This document shows, one piece after another, positions 54,554 through 63,799 of a DNA stretch of 64,000 bases. The notes under the pieces are model-generated. The model did no database searches and was not told the origin of the DNA. It saw nothing but the letters and a program-made list of their open reading frames with translations. The stretch covers positions 1 through 64,000 of the forward strand of contig CBDCVP010000007.1 in assembly GCA_965223025.1 (NCBI GenBank), written 5' to 3'. Made by a program: the position numbers and the translations under genes. Source of the DNA: JABDMH01 sp965223025 (GTDB lineage Bacteria; Bacteroidota; Bacteroidia; Chitinophagales; Saprospiraceae). The stretch's first letter is position 1, and every line of letters starts with the position of its first letter.

Positions 54554-56416
54554 CTAGGGGCAACCATCGATGTCGATAGACACAATCCCTCCTGCTGACA
54601 CTTCAAAGCCCGAGTCGAGGTTCACATTGTTGCCGGAATGCATGGTGACCTGGCCATTGTGCATGACCTTACCGTTGGCCTGGATCGAGTTTGCCGCATT
54701 ATAAGTACCCGATGGTATAGGCACCTCAGATAGCGTCAAACTTGGAGGACAGTCGCCGGATGATGACCCGACGGTGAAGGGCTTGGGGCATGAGAATCCA
54801 CCCCAACCGCTGCTGCCACAGTACAAGACGGCTGTAGCCTCATAGTCTCCTGAAGCCAAGCCAGTAAACTGATATGAACTGGCGCTGGTAGCAGATGGAG
54901 AATAGGTATAACTCGAAGTTCCGGCTTCCCGGTAACCCCAGTAGTAGTATGAGATCCCACTGGTAATACCGCAGGATATGGTAGCAGATGAAGCAGTGGT
55001 GGTGACTGTCAGGTCACTGGGTAAGGGAGTAGCACATCCGCCACCACCATTGGTTAAACACCCTGCAAACTCAAAGATCTTAGCTGCCACCTGAGTATGA
55101 AATCCAATGGATAGGTCGATCCCTACACTGTTATTGAGATGGCAATAACTCATGATGGTCCCCTCACTGGGTATGATTGGACTGCTGCTGTTGTAGCAGC
55201 TTCCGGCACCTCCAGCATAGACATTGCCACAATCGTCTATTTGGGTATCATTACCATTCCATGAGCAGGCATGAGTATGAGGTGACGACATATTATGGCC
55301 GAGTTCATGGGCCAGTACATTCACCGACCAGGAGTAGACATTTAGATTGCTGCTATACGAGGTATGAATGTTGCTAAAGCCATGGATGGATCCGGAGTAG
55401 GTGCCGTTACTACAACTCGGCCGGTTGGCAATGCCACCTAGGTTGTAAGTCGATGTAGACAGCAGATGCGCAATATGTCCATCATAGACACATACTTCGT
55501 CTTCAAAGGCATTCAACACCGCCGAAGAACTATTCCCTGATGTGGCTCCATATGGATCTGGTGTATTCCAAATTTTTAACTGAGAAATCACCATCGTGAC
55601 GCCTGCATCGCTGTAGATTCCCTTCACAACATTAAACAATCCGGTCGCATAACTGGCAGTACCACTTCCCTTATCCGTGTATGTCTTGTAGTCGCATTCC
55701 AAATATATCTCAATGTCACCAGCAGCTGATCTGGCAGTGGATTTTTTACCTACCGCTTGCATGCCCTCAGGCATTTCCAAAATCGTGTTGTCGTCATCAG
55801 TAGCACAATGGAAGGAGTCTGACATTTGATCGGGCTCCGGATAAAGAGCATAGGCTGTCCTTCGCTGCCATCCAGGGGCGAGGCGTTCCAGATTGTAGTT
55901 CACACCCTGATAAGAGAATGTCGCAACCATCTGGTCATCAAAGACACTGACAGCGGCCGTAGATCTCTGTTGTCCTTCCACCTTGCCATAATAATGCTGT
56001 CCAGTGTTAGCCAGCAGTACCGGTGCCTCACCACCCGAGGTAACCAAATGGGCTCCCGGGGCAAAGATATCTTGGCGGTGTAGTTTCAATGTGACCTCGT
56101 CATAGACATCGATGGGCACGGACACGCTGAGAACTGACTGGCGTTCATCACTGACAAACTCCTTAGTATTCGTCGGTGCCTCCAAGATGATGGTCCGGTC
56201 AGGCAGCGATAGATTGGATAGTTCTTGATATGAACGTGCATGTGCGGCATCCATTTTGTGAAATACAAAATCGGCTTGCGCTGTTGCTACTGCAGAAGCA
56301 AGCAAAATAGCCAGTAAGAGGCAACATGATAGCGGGTACGCAGGGTATGGGGATGCCAAGCCACGGCTTGACGTAAACATCAAATATCTCATCACAGTCC
56401 TTAATGGTCGATGCAC
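54554..56416 (-). CDS. Secreted reprolysin-type (M12) metalloprotease
   Basis: 620 residues. Signal peptide LSCCLLLAILLASAVATAQA follows a loose N-terminus; the true start may be M9 or M13. Propeptide-like region to ~230. The catalytic domain has H370-E-L-G-H374-N-M-S-S-P-H380 and the Met-turn IMSYC (M422). Next is a fibronectin-like Cys-containing domain (about 455-545). The C-terminal ~60 residues (TYNAANSIQANGKV, VTMHSGNNVNLDSGFEV, ending DGCP) look like the beta-stack domain often found at the ends of Saprospiria secreted proteins. Related to the gene at 61868. Likely exported to the surface or outside. Confidence 0.87.
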   Translation of the reverse strand: MHRPLRTVMRYLMFTSSRGLASPYPAYPLSCCLLLAILLASAVATAQADFVFHKMDAAHARSYQELSNLSLPDRTIILEAPTNTKEFVSDERQSVLSVSVPIDVYDEVTLKLHRQDIFAPGAHLVTSGGEAPVLLANTGQHYYGKVEGQQRSTAAVSVFDDQMVATFSYQGVNYNLERLAPGWQRRTAYALYPEPDQMSDSFHCATDDDNTILEMPEGMQAVGKKSTARSAAGDIEIYLECDYKTYTDKGSGTASYATGLFNVVKGIYSDAGVTMVISQLKIWNTPDPYGATSGNSSSAVLNAFEDEVCVYDGHIAHLLSTSTYNLGGIANRPSCSNGTYSGSIHGFSNIHTSYSSNLNVYSWSVNVLAHELGHNMSSPHTHACSWNGNDTQIDDCGNVYAGGAGSCYNSSSPIIPSEGTIMSYCHLNNSVGIDLSIGFHTQVAAKIFEFAGCLTNGGGGCATPLPSDLTVTTTASSATISCGITSGISYYYWGYREAGTSSYTYSPSATSASSYQFTGLASGDYEATAVLYCGSSGWGGFSCPKPFTVGSSSGDCPPSLTLSEVPIPSGTYNAANSIQANGKVMHNGQVTMHSGNNVNLDSGFEVSAGGIVSIDIDGCP

Positions 56417-56994
56417 AGGGGCATCGTGTAATCCTTAATAAATTCAATCTATCCTTGAAGGGGACTGCTATGAAACGGGGGTCAGAAAAGCAACTCGACT
56501 ATTACCGAGCCAAAACAATGCCAAAAAGAAGATTGTGCGTGTAAGTTATTTATAGTCAATACATTAGATGCTAAAGTCACATGAAGCGTCCCTACCCTCT
56601 GTGCTCTGATTTTCCAATAATCGGTATTGATTCTGGTAGCTGGATATCACTTCGGTAGCTTTCCAACTCCAGTACTCCTGTACCCTTGCTACCTTTTTTC
56701 TGCCAAGCGGCCATGAGCCCATTGCCTCGGATAGCTTCAGCCTTCTGAACAGACATTTTTGGTCCGGATTCTTTGTCACCTTTTTCACTCCCGATACCCT
56801 TCCATTTCCTGCCACCACGCATCTCGTATGCTCTGCTCCCTGCTCCCACTTCGCATGGTAGGGACCATTTGACAAAAGTTATTACATGTGGCTGGCTGGC
56901 AGCCCCTTGCCTCAGACAACATCGGGATTCTACCTTGGCTACCCCTTTTACTCTTTTCTCTCTACTTTAGTACTCGATAAAATTCCACCTTCAT
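56417..56994. other. Gene-poor gap between metalloprotease and GT2
   Basis: 578 bases. The minus strand has two overlapping open frames (56564-56875 and 56592-56849) without a recognisable domain; both look like non-coding sequence. The leader of the metalloprotease must start from here. No terminator or promoter box was confirmed. Confidence 0.4.
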
Positions 56995-58056
56995 TTGAAG
57001 CCTACCCGAAGTACCCACGACATACCGATCATCATCATCAATTGGAATGGTCTGGCAGATACCCTGGAATGCATAGAGTCGGTTTTGGCTATGAAGGAGG
57101 TCAACTACACCATCTACCTTGTCGACAATGGTTCTGAAGATGGCCAAGCACGGCAATTAGCAGATCAGTACAAGGATGTGGAGCAAGTTAAAGTCATTGC
57201 ACTGCCTCAAAACATTGGATTTGCCAAAGCCAACAACCTTGTCCTTGAAAAAGTACTGCGCTGCGGTCACAAATATGTGGCACTGCTCAACAACGATACC
57301 CTGGTGGAACCAAACTGGCTCTTCGAATTGGTGAAGGTCGCGGAAGAGCATGAGGCTCAGGTGGTTTCGAGCAAATTGATCCACTACTATCACCGGAATA
57401 AGCTCGATAATGTCGGGCATCAGATGCTCAACACAGGTGAGGTGATCCCTATTGGACATGGAGAGTCACCCGATAAATATCAAGATAAAACCATCAATTT
57501 TGGGAGTTGTGCAGCAGGAACACTCTATGCCACTGAGATGCTTCAGAAGATCGGCTATTTTGATCCTTTCTTCAGTACCGGATACGAAGACGCCGAGTTG
57601 GGTGTGAGAGCAGCAGTAGCCGGATACAGGTGTCTACTGGCACCCGATGCCATTGTGTACCATAAAGTTGGACAATCCATCGGAAAGATCTTTGACCATC
57701 ACTACACCACGATGATTCAGGAGGGCATCTGGTATACCTATCTTAAATTGATGCCTTGGCCCGTCCTTCTGATTTCACTGCCATTCATACTCTTCAAAAT
57801 AGTAGCCTTGACGCTCGTGAACCTACTTACGCTACGATTTAAGTATGTGAAAATCATGTGGAAAGCCATATACAATCTTGCATCCAAACATCGTAGACAA
57901 ATCTGCTCGGCCCGTCGTGACTTTAAACCTCACCGTCTGGCATCCAGCTACCATATACTTTCACGACAGCGCTTCTTTCTGCTTTTTGATTTGAAGCGTT
58001 TTGTTCGGATTTACATCAAACGACAACCGTCGGCGTTGGATCGTTATGGGCTATGA
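56995..58056 (+). CDS. GT2-family glycosyltransferase (rhamnosyl-type)
   Basis: 353 residues from a TTG at 56995; no upstream ATG fits the conserved N-terminus. GT2 core: IPIIIINWNGLADTLECIES, IYLVDNGSEDG, NIGFAKANNLVL, YVALLNNDTLVEPNWL (D-x-D-like N-N-D) and GYEDAELGVRAAVAGYRCLL. This is the GT2 subgroup of rhamnosyltransferase/WbbL-type enzymes. The C-terminal third has a hydrophobic stretch (MPWPVLLISLPFILFKIVAL) that anchors it. Convergent with the GT4-like gene at 58107. Confidence 0.9.
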   Translation: MKPTRSTHDIPIIIINWNGLADTLECIESVLAMKEVNYTIYLVDNGSEDGQARQLADQYKDVEQVKVIALPQNIGFAKANNLVLEKVLRCGHKYVALLNNDTLVEPNWLFELVKVAEEHEAQVVSSKLIHYYHRNKLDNVGHQMLNTGEVIPIGHGESPDKYQDKTINFGSCAAGTLYATEMLQKIGYFDPFFSTGYEDAELGVRAAVAGYRCLLAPDAIVYHKVGQSIGKIFDHHYTTMIQEGIWYTYLKLMPWPVLLISLPFILFKIVALTLVNLLTLRFKYVKIMWKAIYNLASKHRRQICSARRDFKPHRLASSYHILSRQRFFLLFDLKRFVRIYIKRQPSALDRYGL

Positions 58057-58106
58057 CACGTGAGAGCGGATTCGTGCGCAAGCGTGTTGGCATGTTGCAC
58101 ATTGGT

Positions 58107-59150
58107 CTATTGGCTCCTTGGCTTGCCGGCAACCTTGGGCTTTACTCCATAGTCTGCGTAGACTTTTGCCATGGCCTGCAACATTTTTGGAGGTGCAAAT
58201 TCCTGAGCATAAGTAGAGCGCACAGCTGCGACTCGCGCTTCATAGTGTCCAAATAGATCGTCCAATCCCTCTTGCAAGGATGGCAACGACAGTGTGTCGA
58301 TGACTGTACCTACCTTATGTGCCTCCACAAAATCTGCCATGGGAATCATGCGGCTCGTGATGATCGGCTTGCCTGCCGCCAGACTTTCCACCAGAGAGTG
58401 CGGATAAGCTTTGACCAGATTCGGCTGTGCCACTAAGAGCACCACGGCATGAACCCGCTTCAGATAATCGTTGATGTCCACATGCTCGTTGACGATGGTA
58501 ACTTGCTCATCTACTCCCCATCTTGCCACTCGTCTAAGCAATGAAGGCATTAAAATACCTCGCCACAGCAGCATCAGTTTTAGTCGCCGATCGTTGGCAA
58601 GGGCTTCTAATAATAGGTCCACTCCCTTGGTCCGAAACTGTCCCTCCTCCCACGGTGCCGAGGCCATCAGCAAAGTCATTTCGTCTTTGAGGGGCAGCCT
58701 CGAAGGGTCGATGTGTCCGGTCTCTACCCCGGTCCTGACCAATGTACAATTGGATACATTCCATTCCTTCAGTAGAGCCATATCCCTATCGTTATTAACT
58801 ATCAGTTGTGCCACCTTCCTAAGGCGGGTTAACTGCTTCGACCTCAGCTGTAGAACGCCGGCCTGTACACTCACAACGACTGGCTTACTCAATGTGTCTA
58901 AGATGGGATAATGTTGCACGGATGGCATGAAAACATGATTTACCGCATGCTTGGCCTCCGCCCTATGCAGACGTCTATAGATATGCCATCCATAGGCAGC
59001 TCTAGGTAGAAAACTGGTGGGCCTACTAAAGGGAAACAAACTAATCTCCTCTCCACCGAAGTGCGTTCTGAGTAGTGCCGTCTCCTGGTAGGCAGCGTCT
59101 GTATGCTCCAGACGTGGACGGGGGCCAGTATGTAGATACAATACGGACAA
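58107..59150 (-). CDS. GT4-like glycosyltransferase
   Basis: 347 residues. The N-terminal domain is divergent; the C-terminal domain shows LLMASAPWEEGQFRTKGVDLLLEAL, VTIVNEHVDINDYLKRVHAV, then YPHSLVESLAAGKPIITSRM (the nucleotide-sugar-binding loop of GT4, with the second Glu of E-x7-E reduced). Membrane helices absent. Last of three minus-strand glycosyltransferase genes (61274 down to 58107), separated from the preceding one by 188 bases. Confidence 0.82.
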   Translation of the reverse strand: MSVLYLHTGPRPRLEHTDAAYQETALLRTHFGGEEISLFPFSRPTSFLPRAAYGWHIYRRLHRAEAKHAVNHVFMPSVQHYPILDTLSKPVVVSVQAGVLQLRSKQLTRLRKVAQLIVNNDRDMALLKEWNVSNCTLVRTGVETGHIDPSRLPLKDEMTLLMASAPWEEGQFRTKGVDLLLEALANDRRLKLMLLWRGILMPSLLRRVARWGVDEQVTIVNEHVDINDYLKRVHAVVLLVAQPNLVKAYPHSLVESLAAGKPIITSRMIPMADFVEAHKVGTVIDTLSLPSLQEGLDDLFGHYEARVAAVRSTYAQEFAPPKMLQAMAKVYADYGVKPKVAGKPRSQ

Positions 59151-59338
59151 CGATCAATATGGTAAGGCCTCCAAGTTAATTATTCTTGCAAAATCGGTGA
59201 GATCACCGTCGGGAAAAGGATGGATGGGGTTTGTCGTACCCCATGGGACCCGCCATCTCCTTCCAAGTCCTAGAAAGAACAAAAGCTTCCGCACAGGTCA
59301 CGCATCAATGGCCAGCAGGAGCATTGATGCGTTTAGCA

Positions 59339-60372
59339 TTACGAAGGCAAGCCGTCATCGCGATTTCGCAGTTTCAAGAGATTTGTCACAGAAGTGAGAT
59401 AGCCTTTTAAGAAATGCTTTAATGGCGGTGAAGGTTTTTCATGTCCCAAAAGCGATTGCATCTGATCACTGGCTATGGCCATCCGGTGACGGCGTCTTTT
59501 CCTTTCATTCCATATTTGAGGTAGATATCTCATGAAGCGCAGATACCCAACTAAGGAAGCCAGAGGTTTCCCGTAGGCAATAAAAAAATAGATCTGCCCA
59601 TAGAGGAGCTTTCCACGATTTCTCCATAGTAAATGAATGGGAACATTTAAGGCAAATAAAAACAAGCGGTTGCAAGTGATCAATTTTACATAGGTGGCTC
59701 TTACCAGTTTACTACCTTGCCCGTGGTGCAGAACCGTAGCCTTGGGTTCGAATGCAATGTCATATCCCTGCAGCTGAGCTTGAAAGCCCAAATCGACATC
59801 TTCCAGATAGGCGAAAAAAGGTGCATAAAAACCGCCAATAGTATTCAGGAAGCTTCGTCTGAATAGGGATGCTCCACCGGAGGCAGAAAAAACGGTCGTA
59901 GGATATGACCGTGCTTTTATCGACTTCTGATGGTCCAATTTGGTAGCACTCCCATACCATGAGAGGTGGTTACCCGCATCATCGATGAGGTCTGGCTGTT
60001 GCATCGAAAGCATGAGAGAGGCTACACCTACGACATGCTCACCGCCCTCTTTGAGACGCTGAGAGAGGTGGGACAACCAACCGGGACTGACCTTAGTATC
60101 ATTGTTTAAGAAGGCAACATATGGGGTCTCAACCATCAGTAATGCAAGATTCATGGCGGAAGCAAATCCTACATTCTTCTCCAGTGCGATCACCCGCACC
60201 AAAGGATGGTGACTCTTGAGGTATGTGAGGGATTCATCGCTGGATGCTTGTCCACAACCACCACCTCAAAACCCACATCATACATACCAAAGATGGCCTC
60301 CAGGCAGTCTGGCAGCCAGCGCATCCCATTCCAGTTAGGGATAATGATGGTGGTATTGATGGTGCCTGTCAC
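59339..60372 (-). pseudogene. GT2-family glycosyltransferase split by a -1 frameshift
   Basis: Two overlapping minus-strand frames make one GT2 protein. The first (60372 to 60190) carries TTIIIPNWNGMRWLPDCLEA and VVVVDK; the second (from 60202) carries RVIALEKNVGFASAMNLALL, YVAFLNNDTKVSPGWL and AYLEDVDLGFQAQLQGYDI. One missing base between 60247 and 60248 explains the split: adding one pyrimidine after GACAA gives VDNASSDESLTYLKSHHPLV, an ideal GT2 linker that joins both parts with no other change. Length would be about 344 residues. Either a sequencing error or a very recent mutation, since the rest shows no decay. Confidence 0.88.
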
Positions 60373-61274
60373 TGGATGAACAAATCGTTTTTATTGCCAA
60401 AGGAGCCCATCCAACCATGCACCAACGCTAAACGGATAGCCCTGGCTTCAGACCTACGCCTGGTCAATAGCAAAGCTACCCACTGCCTTGACCCGCTGAT
60501 TGACCATTTCAAGAATAACCTCAACTTGTTGCTGGAATGATGCTTTCGGATAAAGAGAAAGCGATTTCGCAGACTGTAGTATCTATAGAGAGTCTTTCGC
60601 AACAGACCATCCTTGTTAGCGTGGTGTGTAGCTGCCACATCCCTATCCACCCCTATGTGGTGGCCAGCCTTGCGAGCCCGGTGACACAGATCAGCCATCT
60701 CCCCACTGAAAAAGTAGTTGGCATCGAGCAACCCGATCTCATCCAGTATCGAGCGATTCATCAATACCACCATCCCCGGTATGTAATCAACATCAGCGGG
60801 TCCATCGACCAAAGTATGATCAAAGGGGATTCTGGTATCTGTATATAGCGCTATATCCCTGCCTCCGGCAAAGACATAAGTACCTTCTGACCTCACCTCT
60901 CGGATAACTGGACCGATCATGCAAGCCTGACTTTGTTCAAGGTATGCCAAGAGGGCTGTGACATCACCCTCCTCCAGACCGACATCTGAGTTCAGCAGTA
61001 AGAGATGCTTACATCCACGATCGAGGGCCGCTTGAATGCCCACATTATTGCCTCCAGCAAAACCGAGGTTTTCCCGATTCCTGATCTTGATTGTCGATCG
61101 TGTCTGCGATATTTTGTCCCAGCCCTCCTCATGAGAAGCATTGTCAACCACCAAAATCAGGGGTTTTAGCTTGTTCCAGCCTTGGAGATGCTCGACCATG
61201 GCAACCACTCGATCGGTATCTTTCCAATGCAGGAGTATGATACCTAAAGTAGCGGATGCGAACGAAGGGGGCAT
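60369..61274 (-). CDS. GT2-family glycosyltransferase
   Basis: 301 residues. GT2 core: LGIILLHWKDTDRVVAMVEHL, LILVVDNASHEEGW, NLGFAGGNNVGIQAAL, HLLLLNSDVGLEEGDV and DYIPGMVVLMNRSILDEIG. The C-terminus is charged and lacks strong membrane helices. Its stop overlaps the start of the frameshifted GT2 gene (60369-60372), so they form one transcription unit. The N-terminus carries LHWKD where the family usually has N-W-N. Confidence 0.88.
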   Translation of the reverse strand: MPPSFASATLGIILLHWKDTDRVVAMVEHLQGWNKLKPLILVVDNASHEEGWDKISQTRSTIKIRNRENLGFAGGNNVGIQAALDRGCKHLLLLNSDVGLEEGDVTALLAYLEQSQACMIGPVIREVRSEGTYVFAGGRDIALYTDTRIPFDHTLVDGPADVDYIPGMVVLMNRSILDEIGLLDANYFFSGEMADLCHRARKAGHHIGVDRDVAATHHANKDGLLRKTLYRYYSLRNRFLFIRKHHSSNKLRLFLKWSISGSRQWVALLLTRRRSEARAIRLALVHGWMGSFGNKNDLFIQ

Positions 61275-61364
61275 GATCTGAAGCCAGCATTTGGATCATG
61301 GTAAAGGTAAAAAATTAAGGAGGAGGCATTGTCAACCATCCGATCCCCTAAATACCCAGTTACT

Positions 61365-61403
61365 ACGCATCCTTATCCCCCGCTGGCGGGGGCAGGGGGT
61401 GGT
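61365..61403 (+). repeat. REP-like palindromic repeat, copy 1
   Basis: 39 bases with a CCCCCGC-TG-GCGGGGG core that folds into a 7-bp GC hairpin. Matches 61518-61556 at 37 of 39 positions in the same orientation. Confidence 0.75.
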
Positions 61404-61517
61404 CACCTGCCGCTCTGCTAGGCTTAAACCTTGCAGCCTTGATCTTTACACAATTTTGGATCAAGCCAAAAGTGCACCTCATGTTTAAGTTCATCAACGG
61501 ACGATCTACCGCTAAGC

Positions 61518-61556
61518 ACGCATCCTTCTCCCCCGCTGGCGGGGGCTGGGGGTGGT
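61518..61556 (+). repeat. REP-like palindromic repeat, copy 2
   Basis: Second copy of the 39-base repeat, 153 bases after the first, with two substitutions. The rest of the 593-base gap 61275-61867 shows no gene, terminator or RNA that could be supported. Confidence 0.75.
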
Positions 61557-61867
61557 GAGCACCGACCATAGGAAGACACACAATGTCTGTAAATGCGCTA
61601 TGAGGTTTCCAACCCACATTCAAGGACCTGATCAGCGTTTCTACTCGCAGCAGACAAATATTTTTGATGTTTCTCCCAATAAACTCCTCTTTGCCTCGTT
61701 ACTTTTTTATCAGGCACGCAAAGGTAATTCTTTACCGCAGTGATTCTGAGAAAGAATCACACAACTATTTTCTACGAACATTCCGGGTATTCATCACGCA
61801 CACATGCATGTAGCATTGATATGGTCGATCAACTTGTGTTGATTGCAAACGCCATGCTACTAGTGCG

Positions 61868-63391
61868 ATGAGCTACTCTATCACTACGTCGCTCAAAGCT
61901 TTTTTGATGAAGATTAAAATGGCTTACATGTTTATAGATTATACTTGTCCTTTTCACACTCGATTCCCCGCAAAGAACGGCACAGTTATATGGATCCTGG
62001 TGGTATTGCTGATGGGGACTATAACATCCATACATGCACAGATAGCTCAGTCTTCCGTGATCTCTGCCTTGACGATGGAAGTCAAGGATGATAAGTTAAA
62101 CCATATGTTTGCCAAACATCAGCGGATACTGCTGAGCAATGAAAAGCTCTTTGACCTCGTCCACGAGCCTGATTTTGACAATGAGATCAACTGGAAACTA
62201 GGTGATCTGGACCTCCAGACAACCCTGTTCGAGCACGATCTGCGCGCTGACGATTATCAACTGGAGATCTATACCAGCAATGGTGTACAGCATCTTGAGC
62301 GCACCCCTTGCACCACGTATCGAGGATGGAGCAAGGGAGCAGGTGAGGTGCGGCTCAGCATCACAGCCAAACGAATCAGTGGATTCTTTACCGATGAACA
62401 GGGTATGGAGTTCTACATCCAGCCAGTGCAAGATTTCGTGGACACCGACGAGACCTACAGCATCTTATATCGGAAGAAAGATGTCATTGCCGATCCCAAC
62501 CGGGTTTGTGGTTCCAGCCACCGTCACGAGATAGGGGGACGAAATCCTTCCAACAAGACAAATAAACATGCAAGATCCATGGCCTGCGTCAGTGCCGATG
62601 CCGCCATTGCGGCCGACTACTCCATGTATCGGGAATATGGTTCAAATGTCAGCACATTGGAAGCCCACCTCCTCAGCTTAAAGAACATGGAGGAGGCCAG
62701 TTACGCGTTTTACCCCGTGGAGTTTTCTGTGGTCAAAACCACCATCATCACCAGTGCCGGTGGGGATCCTTGGACCAATTCACTCAACGCCAGTACACTC
62801 TTAGATGATTTTAGCTGCTGGGCAGGATCTGGCAGCAGCAGCCAATTAAATTGCACGGGCAGCAACGGTTTCGGCATCGACCACGACATTGGCGAGTTGT
62901 GGACCAATCGAGACTTCTCCGGAAGTACGGTGGGCGTGGGTTGGATCGGTACTGTTTGCAGTGGTATGTTTAGCTATAGTGTCAATCAAGACCGGGATAT
63001 GAGTCTAGAGGGACTGCGGGTGTTGATCTCTCATGAGCAAGGACATAATTTTGGTGCCAGTCACTATTCGGGCGTCTGGATTATGAATGCTTCGGTGGAT
63101 CCCAATGCTACCAGCTTCTCTCCGAGCAGTCAGACCACCATCACCAATGAGATCGGCACATTAACTTGTTTGGGCGCCTGTGGGGGAGGTGGAGGCAATT
63201 GCAATGCCACTGTAACCGTCACCCCCGGTAGTGCCAATGCCACCCATCAAGCCTCGGTGATGATCACCACTTCAGGCAATCTGGTGATCAACTCACAGGC
63301 AGTGTACGATGCGCCTACGGTACAGATCAACAGTACTTTGCAAGTGATGGCCGGATCTACTTTCAAGATCATGAGCAATGGATGCAACTAA
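61868..63391 (+). CDS. Secreted reprolysin-type (M12) metalloprotease
   Basis: 507 residues from the ATG at 61868; the signal anchor TVIWILVVLLMGTITSIHA is about 40 residues in, so a later ATG (M14, M18 or M21) may be the real start. Catalytic motif H389-E-Q-G-H393-N-F-G-A-S-H399 (complete HExxHxxGxxH) with Met-turn-like VWIMNAS. A Gly/Cys-rich hinge (CLGACGGGGGNCN) is followed by a short beta-rich end (LVINSQAVYDAPTVQINSTL, GSTFKIMSNGCN) resembling the tail of the metalloprotease at 54554. Likely exported. Not obviously co-transcribed with neighbours. Confidence 0.86.
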   Translation: MSYSITTSLKAFLMKIKMAYMFIDYTCPFHTRFPAKNGTVIWILVVLLMGTITSIHAQIAQSSVISALTMEVKDDKLNHMFAKHQRILLSNEKLFDLVHEPDFDNEINWKLGDLDLQTTLFEHDLRADDYQLEIYTSNGVQHLERTPCTTYRGWSKGAGEVRLSITAKRISGFFTDEQGMEFYIQPVQDFVDTDETYSILYRKKDVIADPNRVCGSSHRHEIGGRNPSNKTNKHARSMACVSADAAIAADYSMYREYGSNVSTLEAHLLSLKNMEEASYAFYPVEFSVVKTTIITSAGGDPWTNSLNASTLLDDFSCWAGSGSSSQLNCTGSNGFGIDHDIGELWTNRDFSGSTVGVGWIGTVCSGMFSYSVNQDRDMSLEGLRVLISHEQGHNFGASHYSGVWIMNASVDPNATSFSPSSQTTITNEIGTLTCLGACGGGGGNCNATVTVTPGSANATHQASVMITTSGNLVINSQAVYDAPTVQINSTLQVMAGSTFKIMSNGCN

Positions 63392-63799
63392 TTTTCACAT
63401 ATACATCAAAAATGGCACTATTATTGAGCTCTACCACATACCATGAAGATACTTTTGACGTTTACCCTATATCCTTTCATGGTCAACTTGGTATCCGGTA
63501 CAAACAGCACCGGCACCAGACGAACAGACCACTCATCTCGATATTTCAGCATGCAGTCCAGCCTCTGGCAGGGCCCATTGCCCTAAAATTCACCCATTTG
63601 GGTGATGTTTGACAGTGATGCATCGCTTACCTTTGATCTAATCAGAGGCAACTGTGGCTCACAAAGCAGACTTTTTGCTTCATCTCTTCACTGAGTAACA
63701 GGAGAATTCCTATATTCAGTGTATGGAAGAAGCACACTTTTTGAATCACATCATTCTTAAACAAAATATGTTCGCTTCGGACCATTAAATTTTAAAATC
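63392..63799. other. Intergenic region before the last gene
   Basis: 408 bases. CACCCATTTGGGTG at 63591-63604 forms a tight hairpin without a T-run. The open frame at about 63382-63612 has no gene-like sequence. No clear promoter box for the next gene was found. Confidence 0.35.

Noticed and set aside
56564..56875. Overlapping minus-strand frames between metalloprotease and GT2
   Set aside because: Two frames compete over the same bases, both with skewed composition and no recognisable domain or conserved start.
61365..61556. Possible two-repeat CRISPR
   Set aside because: Only two imperfect GC-palindromic copies with a 114-base spacer and no cas genes; fits a REP-type repeat far better.
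63382..63612. 76-codon frame after the second metalloprotease
   Set aside because: Starts inside the previous gene in another frame and shows no protein-like pattern.
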